DNA of 64,000 nucleotides from Muribaculaceae bacterium. GTDB taxonomy: Bacteria; Bacteroidota; Bacteroidia; Bacteroidales; Muribaculaceae. The DNA lies in contig JAFLTQ010000009.1 of the NCBI GenBank assembly GCA_022510385.1, positions 1 through 64,000 of the forward strand. Reading direction: 5' to 3'. Position 1 is the first letter of the stretch, and every line of letters starts with the position of its first letter. The notes under the pieces were generated by a model. That model had not been told where the DNA came from. It saw only the letters and a list, made by a program, of their open reading frames with translations, and did no database searches. The translations under genes and the position numbers were made by a program. Shown here in pieces: positions 25,830 to 34,337 of this stretch.

Positions 25830-25865
25830 GCGATGAATCCGTAAACCGGATTCATCGCAAATTTA
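25830..25865 (-). promoter_or_regulatory. perfect 12-bp hairpin with adjacent -7 element: C1 peptidase leader or fructokinase-operon terminator
   Basis: GCGATGAATCCG (25830-25841) pairs perfectly with CGGATTCATCGC (25847-25858), loop of five. On the minus strand, TAAATTTGC, a good -7 element, overlaps the start of the stem (25865-25857). A transcript from it would therefore begin at the hairpin and reach the peptidase start codon about 50 bases later. The same hairpin lies 90 bases past the fructokinase stop and could end that operon, although its T tract is poor. Confidence 0.5.
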
Positions 25866-25948
25866 CTGAAATCTTTTGAATTTCTATTCCCTATGATCTT
25901 TTGCTCAGAATTTTTTACCTCTGATTTTTCGGGATTTCCCAATCCGGG

Positions 25949-26830
25949 TTAACCCACTATAGATTTCGGGAGCACCGGCATTGCGCCATGTTGGGTACAT
26001 ACATAAGCTGAGGTCTCAACTGCCTTATGGTGAGCCTCCACCACTGATTCTCCCTTCAAAATGCTCGCAATGAAGGCTGCCGTGAATGAATCTCCGGCCC
26101 CAACCGTGTCTTCCACCTCAACTTTAGGGGTCGGAAGGAAAGATACATTTCCGGGAGTGAAAACATAACTTCCATTGATGCCACACGTCAGGATAAGCAT
26201 CTTAAGATTATATTTCCCGAGAAGGATCCAACACTTGTCCTGAAGATCGATGCCCGGATAGCCGAACATACGGCTCACTGTTACAAGCTCCTCATCATTT
26301 ATTTTCAGGATATTACATCTTTCCATTGAGTTGGTCAGTATCTCCTTGGTGAAGAAACCTTGTCGTAGATTCACATCAAACACCACCAAATTTTCATCAT
26401 CCTCAGGCATGGCGTCCAAAAATTCGTTGATTGTGGTGCGTGAAACTATGTTCCTTTGAGCCAATGAACCGAAACAGAAAGCTCGTGTCTGTTTTGCCAA
26501 TGACAACAGGTTATCGGTGAAGGGAATATTGTCCCATGCCACATTCTCTTTTATATCATACTGGGGTATCCCGGCCTGGTCAATCTCCACCTGGACAGTC
26601 CCGGTTGGATACGGAACCTCAGCAAGACTGAAATTCAACCCTTTAGAAGTGAAATTCTCGATTATTTCTTTTCCAAGCGGATCTTCTCCTACTGCACTAA
26701 CCACACATGACGGCAAGCCGAATTGAGACACATGGTAGGCAAAATTTGCAGGCGCTCCTCCTATTTTCTTTCCTTCAGGCAAAACATCCCAAAGTGCTTC
26801 GCCCATTCCAACTACTATCTTATCATTCAT
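25949..26830 (-). CDS. fructokinase, PfkB family
   Basis: A 293-residue sugar kinase that phosphorylates fructose with ATP in the cytoplasm. It begins VVGMGEALWDVLPEGKKIGG with the GGAPANFA substrate-binding motif. It carries PfkB signature 2, DTVGAGDSFTAAF (residues 241-253), with D247 as the catalytic base. It is the last gene of the minus-strand operon GH32 - MFS - kinase, 20 bases after the transporter, which fits release, uptake and phosphorylation of fructose. Other PfkB sugar kinases look alike, but the context makes fructose the best call. Confidence 0.88.
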   Translation of the reverse strand: MNDKIVVGMGEALWDVLPEGKKIGGAPANFAYHVSQFGLPSCVVSAVGEDPLGKEIIENFTSKGLNFSLAEVPYPTGTVQVEIDQAGIPQYDIKENVAWDNIPFTDNLLSLAKQTRAFCFGSLAQRNIVSRTTINEFLDAMPEDDENLVVFDVNLRQGFFTKEILTNSMERCNILKINDEELVTVSRMFGYPGIDLQDKCWILLGKYNLKMLILTCGINGSYVFTPGNVSFLPTPKVEVEDTVGAGDSFTAAFIASILKGESVVEAHHKAVETSAYVCTQHGAMPVLPKSIVG

Positions 26831-26850
26831 ATCCTTTCTATTTTAATCTT

Positions 26851-28068
26851 TTAGTTATTATTTAATTCTGTAGCATCCGGTTTGCGGATTCTTGTAGTAA
26901 AGAAGAGAAGATAGAGTACTCCAACTGTCATTACTGCTACTGCTGCTGCGATACCTCCAAAGAAGTCGGCAAAATAACTCATGATTACCGGGAAAACAGC
27001 TCCCCCGAATAGACCCATGATCATAAGGCCTGAAACTTCATTACGTTCTTTCGGGCGATTATTGAGTGCCTGTGAGAATACAACTGCAAAAATGTTTGAG
27101 TTGCCAAATCCCACCAGTGCAATTCCGGTATAGAGGGCTCCAAGTGAATGGCAAGTCAGGAGAATTATCATCGAGGCTATCATCATTAGTACGCTGATCA
27201 GGAAAAAGTACTTCTGGCTCATTATCCTTAAGAAGAAAGAACCAACGAATGTACCTCCGGTACGGAAGATGAAATAAAGACTTGTAGCGAATGTGGCCTC
27301 TTCCAAGGGAACTGACAAGCGTTCCATTATAATCTTAGGTGCATAAGTGTTAACTCCTACATCTATCCCCACATGGCAGAAAATACCCATAAAGCAAAGG
27401 AATACGAACGGATAACCCAAGAGTTTCACACTCTCCCATATTCCGCTGGCCTTGTCCTGCTTCTCTTCTACTATAGGAGTCCCTCCCAACACTGCTATCG
27501 AGAGGAAGCTGATGATAGCATAAAGAGCGAAGAGTCCCCTCCATCCAAGCCCGAAGGTCGGGAAGGCCTCTATATAACCCCATGTCATTACTATGGGAGC
27601 CAGAAAAGATGCGATTGCCTTTACAAACTGTCCGAATGTCAGCGTTGATGCAAGTTTATCATCTGATATCAAGTTGCTCACCAATGGATTAAGAGAAGTC
27701 TGCATGATTGCATTACCAATTCCGAGCAGCGAGAAACCTATTACAAACATGGCAAGGCCGTCTCCACAAATCGGAATCACGAGAGCCAGCGTTGTAACTA
27801 TCAAGGAGAGCAATACGGTCTTTTTCCGCCCTATCTTGTTCATCAGCAGCCCTGTTGGCACAGAAACTATCAGAAACCAGAAGAATACAAGCAGAGGTAA
27901 ATATCCTGCCTGACTCTCTGTCAGGTGATGTTGGTCTTTCACGTAATTAGAGGCTGTTCCGATCAGGTCTACAAAACCCATCGCAAAGAAACAGAGCATC
28001 ACGGGCACAAGCTGCATCAATGATGTCTTTTTGCTCATTTGGATCGGAGTTTTTAATGTCGCATCCAT
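26851..28068 (-). CDS. MFS sugar transporter (fucose/glucose permease-like, probable fructose importer)
   Basis: A 405-residue inner-membrane protein with 12 predicted helices. The first helix region is LMQLVPVMLCFFAMGFVDLI, and the loop 2-3 MFS motif is VPTGLLMNKIGRKKTVLLS. A proline-free central loop carries VEEKQDKASG. It resembles the FucP/GlcP branch of proton-sugar symporters used by Bacteroides for monosaccharides. Position between GH32 and fructokinase supports fructose as the cargo. Specificity is inference. Confidence 0.85.
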   Translation of the reverse strand: MDATLKTPIQMSKKTSLMQLVPVMLCFFAMGFVDLIGTASNYVKDQHHLTESQAGYLPLLVFFWFLIVSVPTGLLMNKIGRKKTVLLSLIVTTLALVIPICGDGLAMFVIGFSLLGIGNAIMQTSLNPLVSNLISDDKLASTLTFGQFVKAIASFLAPIVMTWGYIEAFPTFGLGWRGLFALYAIISFLSIAVLGGTPIVEEKQDKASGIWESVKLLGYPFVFLCFMGIFCHVGIDVGVNTYAPKIIMERLSVPLEEATFATSLYFIFRTGGTFVGSFFLRIMSQKYFFLISVLMMIASMIILLTCHSLGALYTGIALVGFGNSNIFAVVFSQALNNRPKERNEVSGLMIMGLFGGAVFPVIMSYFADFFGGIAAAVAVMTVGVLYLLFFTTRIRKPDATELNNN

Positions 28069-28146
28069 TTTAAATCTTTTTATTTCTTTGGTTCTTTTAA
28101 AATTACTTTTCTTCAGATTATTACCTAAACAGGCTATGCTTCAGCT

Positions 28147-29988
28147 TTACACATCAAGGCTATAAATCTTAAGGGTCTTAAGACTTGTCTGACCTGATTT
28201 TGATTCTATCGATAGATTGGTATATGGTTTGGTGGGGAAAACAAGATTGGTCATAACGAATTGTCCGTTGTTGCCGAAAAGCTCTATGCTTGAGCGGTCA
28301 ATAAAAATCCTCAGGTTGATGTTTCCATCTTTCTCGAAAGTCGGAGATGAGGTGACTGCCGGGAATTTATCGCTGAAATCCACGATTCCGCTCTCTTTGC
28401 GGTCGAATGACATAGTGTGATTTTTGGAATCATATTTCATCACCACCTTCTCTCCTTGAGCATTACTTAGGGTCAGCGTGACAAGTTCATTTTCACGGGC
28501 TTTGAAAGTGACATCAATCTCACAGATTCCATCTTCAGGCAAACTATAATTAAGAGGGGTAGTGCCAATTGTCTTGTTATTGGCAGTTGAAACGATTTTC
28601 CCACGCATTTTTGCAAGTTCCGGAGATGGCACTGAAGCCACATGAAGTTCTCCATCAGCATCTGCAAAAAGTTCCATCTCTCTTGGCAATGTGTTGGCGC
28701 TACGGAATTGCATTGTGGGAACATCGGCAGCATACTGCCAATTGCTCATCCATCCGATTACGGGCCTTCTCCCGTCAGGGGCGTCGCTCCAGCTTACCAC
28801 TGCATAATTGTCCTTTCCATAATCAAGCCATTTCACCGGTACTGTTCCATCAGGATTCGTGTCGCTCTTGAAAGTTTTTCCGTCGAAATCACCTATAAAA
28901 TACTGGATACCGCTCCCTCCGAATGGACCACCGGGATTGATATTTGACAAAAGCACCCATTTACTCTTATTTGTGCCGGGCAATTTAAGCTCGAAAAGAT
29001 CGGGACATTCCCATACACCCTCTTGAGCCCCAAGCCCTTTCCCAAAAGAGCTTTCGAGAGTCCAATTCTTCAAATCGGGCGAAGAGAATATAAGCATCTC
29101 CTTTTCAAGGGCATGTGCCAAGATTAGATTCCATAAACCTCTTTCTTTATTCCAGAACATATTAGGGTCACGTGCCTCTGAATTTAGGGTGATTACAGGA
29201 TTCCCCGGATATACGGTGAAGGTCTGACCGTTGTCGTTGCTGTAAGCAAGACTTTGCATCTGAGATGTGCCGGCAGAGGTGAATAGGGCTATTACGGCAT
29301 CCTCTCCGAAGCCTGCTGTGTTTTGAGGATCGAGAGCTGAACTGCCACTGAAGATTGTGCCCAGACCATTAGGCTTTATTGCATCAGGTTGCGCCTCCCA
29401 ATGTATTAGGTCAGTCGATGTGGAGTGGCCCCAGTTCATATTCTGCCATTTCGACCCATAAGGATTCTTCTGATAATAGAGATGCCATACTCCATCTTTA
29501 TAGAACATCCCGTTTGGATCATTCATCCATCCATAAAGGGGTGTGTGGTGATAGGCAGGTCGCCAGGTTCTCTCTTTGTTGCTTGTGTCAAATTCATCTG
29601 CAAGCACCATCCCATCCCAGCAGACATCATCCTGTGCATCTCTCACCGAGTTCCGGTTTTGGTTGGTGACTATATCTAAAACGACATTCTTCCCTTTATA
29701 AGGAGTCAGGTCATATGGAACTTTATAATCGGTTTTTGTGCGGGCCAGTCTCACGTAGATTGTCTCCTCTATCTTGCCATCAACAAGAATATTGATTCTT
29801 GCGTCATCTTCAAATACCTCCTGCACCGGAAGAAGAAGATATTTTGAATCCCCCGTGACTCTTACCAAGGTATTTGTCGGTCCGAGATGGTTGACTTCAA
29901 TCCCGTCGGCAGCCATTACATTTACTGTATTGAGGAGGCCACCTATTGCCAAGGCTCCTAAGATATATCCTCTTTTCATCCTTTTCAT
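28147..29988 (-). CDS. glycoside hydrolase family 32 enzyme (levanase/inulinase/invertase type)
   Basis: A 613-residue exported fructan hydrolase. Signal peptide at residues 1-27 (RGYILGALAIGGLLNTVNVM) with no lipobox cysteine. An N-terminal beta domain (DUF4980 type) spans to about 140. The five-bladed propeller has WMNDPNG (nucleophile D157), ARDPNMFW (D274, transition-state stabiliser) and WECPD (E327, acid/base). A C-terminal beta-sandwich carries IFIDRSSIELFGN near residue 565. It hydrolyses terminal or internal beta-fructosyl links, giving fructose for the transporter and kinase downstream. With no SusC/D pair in the locus, small fructo-oligosaccharides or sucrose are likelier substrates than long fructans; that is inference. 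Confidence 0.92.
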   Translation of the reverse strand: MKRMKRGYILGALAIGGLLNTVNVMAADGIEVNHLGPTNTLVRVTGDSKYLLLPVQEVFEDDARINILVDGKIEETIYVRLARTKTDYKVPYDLTPYKGKNVVLDIVTNQNRNSVRDAQDDVCWDGMVLADEFDTSNKERTWRPAYHHTPLYGWMNDPNGMFYKDGVWHLYYQKNPYGSKWQNMNWGHSTSTDLIHWEAQPDAIKPNGLGTIFSGSSALDPQNTAGFGEDAVIALFTSAGTSQMQSLAYSNDNGQTFTVYPGNPVITLNSEARDPNMFWNKERGLWNLILAHALEKEMLIFSSPDLKNWTLESSFGKGLGAQEGVWECPDLFELKLPGTNKSKWVLLSNINPGGPFGGSGIQYFIGDFDGKTFKSDTNPDGTVPVKWLDYGKDNYAVVSWSDAPDGRRPVIGWMSNWQYAADVPTMQFRSANTLPREMELFADADGELHVASVPSPELAKMRGKIVSTANNKTIGTTPLNYSLPEDGICEIDVTFKARENELVTLTLSNAQGEKVVMKYDSKNHTMSFDRKESGIVDFSDKFPAVTSSPTFEKDGNINLRIFIDRSSIELFGNNGQFVMTNLVFPTKPYTNLSIESKSGQTSLKTLKIYSLDV

Positions 29989-30041
29989 ATCTATATTTGT
30001 TCTTTAGTTTCTTTGGTTTTAGCTGAAAAATTTCTCTGTCG

Positions 30042-30049
30042 CAAATCTA
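30042..30049 (-). promoter_or_regulatory. probable -7 element of the GH32 operon
   Basis: On the minus strand this reads TAGATTTG followed by C, a good match to TAnnTTTG(C), 54 bases before the GH32 start codon. No TTTG sits about 20 bases upstream, consistent with a promoter that needs an activator such as the divergent hybrid regulator. Confidence 0.45.
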
Positions 30050-30194
30050 ACATAAAACAAATTCCTCGCCTATAAGAAATGTAGCATATCCTATTAAATT
30101 TGTTGTAATGTCAGATTTTTTATCTTTATTGCATAGTTTGTTATATCTTCCATTCCTATCCTCCTCCTTTTATGAAAGATATGAAAAAAAGAGT

Positions 30195-30202
30195 TAATTT
30201 TG
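30195..30202 (+). promoter_or_regulatory. possible -7 element of the hybrid sensor gene
   Basis: TAATTTTG matches the -7 consensus and lies 58 bases upstream of the start codon. The expected -33 region shows no TTTG, so this is tentative. Confidence 0.3.
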
Positions 30203-30223
30203 TAAATAAATTTTATTTTGCCG

Positions 30224-30246
30224 GAGAGTGAACATTTATCACTCTC
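30224..30246 (+). promoter_or_regulatory. leader hairpin just upstream of the hybrid sensor start
   Basis: GAGAGTGA (30224-30231) pairs perfectly with TCACTCTC (30239-30246) around a seven-base loop, ending 13 bases before the ATG. As RNA it could hinder ribosome entry; as DNA it is a dyad that a regulator could bind. It has no T tract, so it is not a terminator. Confidence 0.4.
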
Positions 30247-30259
30247 ATAAAGAACCTCC

Positions 30260-32974
30260 ATGAAAAAAAGACTCATTTACCTGTTTTCACTACTCTTATT
30301 GCTAATCTCAGCCGCTTGCACTGAAAAGAAAACTTACAAGATTGGTATTGCGCAATGTAGCAGCGACGACTGGCGCTCAAAATGGAACCAAGAGGTGATT
30401 CTTGAATCTTTGCTTCACGATGATGTCGAGATAGAGATCCGTTCCGCACACGACGACAGCCGCAAACAGATCGAAGATATAAGATATTTTGCCGATAATG
30501 GTTTTGATGTTATTGTAGTCGCTCCTAATGAAGAGGAACCACTTACACCTGAAATCCGGAAAATTTATCAGAAGGGTATACCTATAATCATTTTCGACAG
30601 AAATATCAGTGACACTACCTACACACAGAGAATATGGGTAGACAATGAAGAGATTGGCTACATGGCCGGAGAGTATGCTGCCCATCTGCTCCCCCAAGGC
30701 ATCAGAGCCATAGAGATTTATGGACTTCCCGGATCGACGCCGGCTGTCGATAGAAGTAAAGGATTCAATCATGTTGTCGACTCAGTGGCAGGCGAAGTGT
30801 TTGCTACTTCACCGGCAAATTGGCAACTTGAGGCTGCTGAAAAAACAACAGATTCTCTTTTGAGGTTGTATCCTGACGTGAATCTTATTTTCGCTCATAA
30901 TGACAGAATGGCTATCGGTGCCTCTCAAGCTGCCCAAAGGCTGGGAAGAGATGATATAAAAATTATTGGTATAGATGCAGCACCTGCTATAGGACTTCAA
31001 GCAGTGACTGATAATATAATAGATGCTACCTTCTTATACCCTACCCAAGGACATCAGATCCTGCGTGAAGCAATTAATATTGCCAAAGGAGGAAATTATG
31101 AGAAGGATCTCAGACTTCCGACAGCTTCGGCCGTAGACAGTTCTAATGCCGATATCCTGCTTTTACAAAATGAAACTATTGAAGAAGACACTGAAAAAGT
31201 CTTAAAGCTCAAACAGCAACTTGATGACTTCCAAACCCTTCACAATTCTCAAACAGCTCTCGTCTATGCTATCATAGCTATTCTCATTCTCCTTTTCGGG
31301 GTCTTGTTCCTTGTCTTGAGAACCTTTTGGGCTCATCGTCGCCACCAATCTGCCCTGTTAGCTCAAAACAGGCTCCTCGAAGAGGAAAGGGATAAGCAGA
31401 AAGAATTGAATGAAAAACTCGAGGTTGCAACTCAATCCAAACTCGTTTTCTTCACAAACGTGAGCCATGATCTAAGGACTCCCCTCACCCTTATTTCCGA
31501 ACCGGTTGCTCAGTTGACTCAGGCTCAAAACCTTGATGTTCAACAAAAAAACCTTATAAAGATTGCGGATAAAAATGTCAAGATTCTTCAACGTCTCATA
31601 AATCAAATCCTTGACTTCCGGAAATATGAACATAACAAACTTTCTCTAAATCTTCAGGAGGTTAATTTCAATCATGTTGTCGGAGACTGGCTTGACTCAT
31701 TCCGAGCAACCGCACGCAAAAGGGATATAAAACTCTCATTGGAGACTCCAACAGATAATGTAATCCTGGCTATCGACGTGGAAAGAATGGAAAGGGTCTT
31801 TTTCAACCTTATTTCCAATGCTATGAAATATAGTCCTGACAATAGCCGGATCACTGTCAGCTTTAATGTAGAGAACGACAATCTTATCCTAAAAGTGGCG
31901 GATCAAGGAGAGGGCATTAGCGAGGAAAATATTAATAAAATATTCGATCCTTTCTATCAAGTCAATGAGGTCAGACCACGTGGCAGCGGGATTGGCCTCT
32001 CTTTGACAAAAGCTTTCATAGAGCTCCATGGAGGAACTATATCAGTGGAAAGCCGGCTTTCCAAAGGTTCTGTTTTCACTGTTTCTATACCCATACGACA
32101 TGTTGCGGCTGAACCTGAGGAAGTTGTCAAAAACATTCAATCAGAGGATGTTGAAGGGGTTATGGAAGAGGTAGTGGCAGAACGTGAATTTTCCAATGAT
32201 AAGGCCCTTATATTGGTGATCGACGATAATAAGGATATCCGGGAAATGGTCACTACCCTGTTGCAAGATGATTATAATGTAGTGACTGGATCTAATGGTA
32301 AGGACGGGATTAGAAAAGCTTCCAAATATGTGCCCGATCTGATTATCTGTGACGTCATGATGCCGGAAATGGATGGAATGGAATGTTGCGCAAAACTTAA
32401 ATCCGAAACCGTCACATCCCATATCCCTGTATTGATGCTGACAGCTTGCTCTCTTGATGAACAAAGGGTTCAAGGCTTTGAAAACGGTGCCGACGGATAT
32501 CTTTCCAAGCCATTCTCTTCGATTGTTCTGAAAGCCCAGATCGCTTCCCTGATTTCTAATCGAAAACGAATTAAAGACCTGTTAGGTGGAAGCCTTTCCA
32601 AAACAAATCTCGGGGTAAGTAATCAAAATAAAGATATTGAGCTCTCTTCCGGAGATATCGATAATGATTTCTACAACAAGTTCATAACTCTCTTCGAAAA
32701 AGAGATGGGCAATCCCGACCTCAACGTTGAGATGATGGCTTCGGAATTGGGGTTTGAGCGCACTCAGCTATATCGAAAAGTCAAAGCTATCACTAATTAT
32801 TCTCCGGTGGAATTAATGCGCCATTTGCGTCTTGAAAAGGCTCGAGCTTTGTTGGCTTCCACTGATAAATCAATCAGTGAGATTTGCTATGAAGTTGGAT
32901 TTGCAACCCCGGCTTATTTCACCAAATGTTATAGAGAAAAATACGGAGAGACTCCCTCGGACACCCGCAAATGA
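30260..32974 (+). CDS. hybrid two-component system regulator (HTCS) with periplasmic sugar-binding sensor
   Basis: A 904-residue sensor-regulator in one chain. The N-terminal export segment ends ISAAC at residue 20. Residues 25-300 form a periplasmic binding protein domain (YKIGIAQCSSDDWRSKWNQE; GIDAAPAIGLQAVTDN). A membrane helix follows at about 335-357, then HisKA with NVSHDLRTPLTLI (H403), an ATPase domain (NLISNAMKYSPDN; GSGIGLSLTKAF), a receiver (phospho-acceptor D698 in ICDVMMPEMDG) and a C-terminal AraC-type helix-turn-helix (residues 800-904). This is the architecture of the Bacteroides fructan HTCS BT1754, whose sensor binds fructose. Divergence from the GH32 operon supports the same role. 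It overlaps cvpA by four bases (ATGA). Confidence 0.92.
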   Translation: MKKRLIYLFSLLLLLISAACTEKKTYKIGIAQCSSDDWRSKWNQEVILESLLHDDVEIEIRSAHDDSRKQIEDIRYFADNGFDVIVVAPNEEEPLTPEIRKIYQKGIPIIIFDRNISDTTYTQRIWVDNEEIGYMAGEYAAHLLPQGIRAIEIYGLPGSTPAVDRSKGFNHVVDSVAGEVFATSPANWQLEAAEKTTDSLLRLYPDVNLIFAHNDRMAIGASQAAQRLGRDDIKIIGIDAAPAIGLQAVTDNIIDATFLYPTQGHQILREAINIAKGGNYEKDLRLPTASAVDSSNADILLLQNETIEEDTEKVLKLKQQLDDFQTLHNSQTALVYAIIAILILLFGVLFLVLRTFWAHRRHQSALLAQNRLLEEERDKQKELNEKLEVATQSKLVFFTNVSHDLRTPLTLISEPVAQLTQAQNLDVQQKNLIKIADKNVKILQRLINQILDFRKYEHNKLSLNLQEVNFNHVVGDWLDSFRATARKRDIKLSLETPTDNVILAIDVERMERVFFNLISNAMKYSPDNSRITVSFNVENDNLILKVADQGEGISEENINKIFDPFYQVNEVRPRGSGIGLSLTKAFIELHGGTISVESRLSKGSVFTVSIPIRHVAAEPEEVVKNIQSEDVEGVMEEVVAEREFSNDKALILVIDDNKDIREMVTTLLQDDYNVVTGSNGKDGIRKASKYVPDLIICDVMMPEMDGMECCAKLKSETVTSHIPVLMLTACSLDEQRVQGFENGADGYLSKPFSSIVLKAQIASLISNRKRIKDLLGGSLSKTNLGVSNQNKDIELSSGDIDNDFYNKFITLFEKEMGNPDLNVEMMASELGFERTQLYRKVKAITNYSPVELMRHLRLEKARALLASTDKSISEICYEVGFATPAYFTKCYREKYGETPSDTRK

Positions 32975-33588
32975 CTCTAAATATAATATATCTTATCTTA
33001 GTTATCGGTGTGACTTTATGGTCGCTTGCCTACGGCTTTAGATATGGTCTCACATCACAGCTCTCTTCTCTTTTAGGGGTTGCGTTTGGAGCTGTGGCAT
33101 CACGTGTCTTGACTCCCGTTTTTATAGATGATTTTCAATGGACAGCTCATATCAGTCAGGCCGATGAATTTAAAGATTTCACAGCCAATCTGTTTTGTGC
33201 GTGTGCTATCTATATTGTGGTATATATGCTCTTTGCTTTCACAGCTCCCCTCCTCAGAAAAGCTATGAGTGTTATTGAAGTGGGGATAATCAACCGACTC
33301 TTGGGAGCATGTTTTGTTATGCTAAGAAATCTCCTGCTGCTATCAATAATTCTAAATGTATTCCTTTGTCTGAGCTTGCGAAGCGGCCTTATGAGCTATG
33401 AAAAAGCCAACGACGGCAATCCTGTGGCTGCTGTCATGGCTTTGACTCCTGCTATACTTGGATGTTTCGGTAGCGAAGATTTTGCTCATTTTCTTCAATT
33501 AAAGGAGGCTAAGAGCATAAGTTTTCTGGAACATTCCACCACTCCTGAATGTTATAATTGCACAAGGATAAAAATAGAACAATGTTAA
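32971..33588 (+). CDS. cvpA: CvpA-family membrane protein
   Basis: A 205-residue inner-membrane protein with about four helices. The early part, ILVIGVTLWSLAYGFRYGL followed by a Gly-rich second helix, matches the CvpA pattern, as does IEVGIINRLLGACFVMLRNL near the middle. CvpA proteins are linked to colicin V export and envelope stress, with no defined mechanism. The start overlaps the HTCS stop (ATGA), and the end overlaps sufC by seven bases. In other Bacteroidales cvpA often stands before suf genes, so the odd partner here is the regulator upstream and the absence of sufB downstream. Confidence 0.78.
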   Translation: MTLNIIYLILVIGVTLWSLAYGFRYGLTSQLSSLLGVAFGAVASRVLTPVFIDDFQWTAHISQADEFKDFTANLFCACAIYIVVYMLFAFTAPLLRKAMSVIEVGIINRLLGACFVMLRNLLLLSIILNVFLCLSLRSGLMSYEKANDGNPVAAVMALTPAILGCFGSEDFAHFLQLKEAKSISFLEHSTTPECYNCTRIKIEQC

Positions 33589-34337
33589 AAATACACGATC
33601 TCAAAGCCGGAATAGAGGGCAAACAGATTCTGAATGGCATTAATCTTGAAGTTAATGCCGGTGAAGTGCATGCTATAATGGGGCCTAACGGCTCCGGTAA
33701 ATCCACTTTGTCAATGGTCTTGGCAGGAAACCCTGCTTACGAAGTCTTAGGTGGTAAAGTGGATTTTCTTGGTAAAGATCTTCTTGACCTACCTCCTGAA
33801 GTGAGGAGTCATGAGGGAATTTTCCTCGGATTTCAATATCCCGTGGAAATTCCGGGCGTCTCAATGGTAAATTTCATGAGGGCAGCCGTTAATGCCAAAC
33901 GCAAATATTTCGGGTTGCCTCCGATGAGTGCTTCTGAATTCCTAAAGATGATGAGAGAAAAACGCTCTGTAGTAGAGCTCGACAACACTCTCGCATCACG
34001 GTCGGTAAATGAGGGTTTTTCAGGCGGAGAAAAAAAGAGAAACGAAATATTCCAGATGGCTGTCTTGGAGCCTAAACTCTCCATCCTTGACGAAACTGAC
34101 TCAGGGCTGGACATAGACGCATTGCGAATTGTAGCCAACGGTGTCAATAAACTTAAATCGGAGAAAAATGCCACTATAGTCATAACTCACTATCAACGGC
34201 TTCTTGACTACATAAAACCGGATTTCGTTCATATCCTGTATAAAGGAAAAATTGTAATGACCGGTGGGCCTCAACTGGCTCTTGAACTGGAAGAAAAAGG
34301 TTACGACTGGATTAAAAGCCGGGATGATAATGATTGA
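33582..34337 (+). CDS. sufC: Fe-S cluster assembly ATPase SufC
   Basis: A 251-residue ABC-type ATPase of the SUF Fe-S assembly machinery, normally working as SufBC2D. Walker A is GPNGSGKST, the ABC signature is FSGGEKKRNEI, Walker B is LSILDETDSGLD, and the H-loop is VITHYQRLLDYI. The YPVEIPGVS segment is typical of SufC. The ATG at 33582 is chosen; an upstream TTG would add eight residues inside cvpA. It lacks its usual partner gene sufB on either side. Confidence 0.95.
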   Translation: MLKIHDLKAGIEGKQILNGINLEVNAGEVHAIMGPNGSGKSTLSMVLAGNPAYEVLGGKVDFLGKDLLDLPPEVRSHEGIFLGFQYPVEIPGVSMVNFMRAAVNAKRKYFGLPPMSASEFLKMMREKRSVVELDNTLASRSVNEGFSGGEKKRNEIFQMAVLEPKLSILDETDSGLDIDALRIVANGVNKLKSEKNATIVITHYQRLLDYIKPDFVHILYKGKIVMTGGPQLALELEEKGYDWIKSRDDND

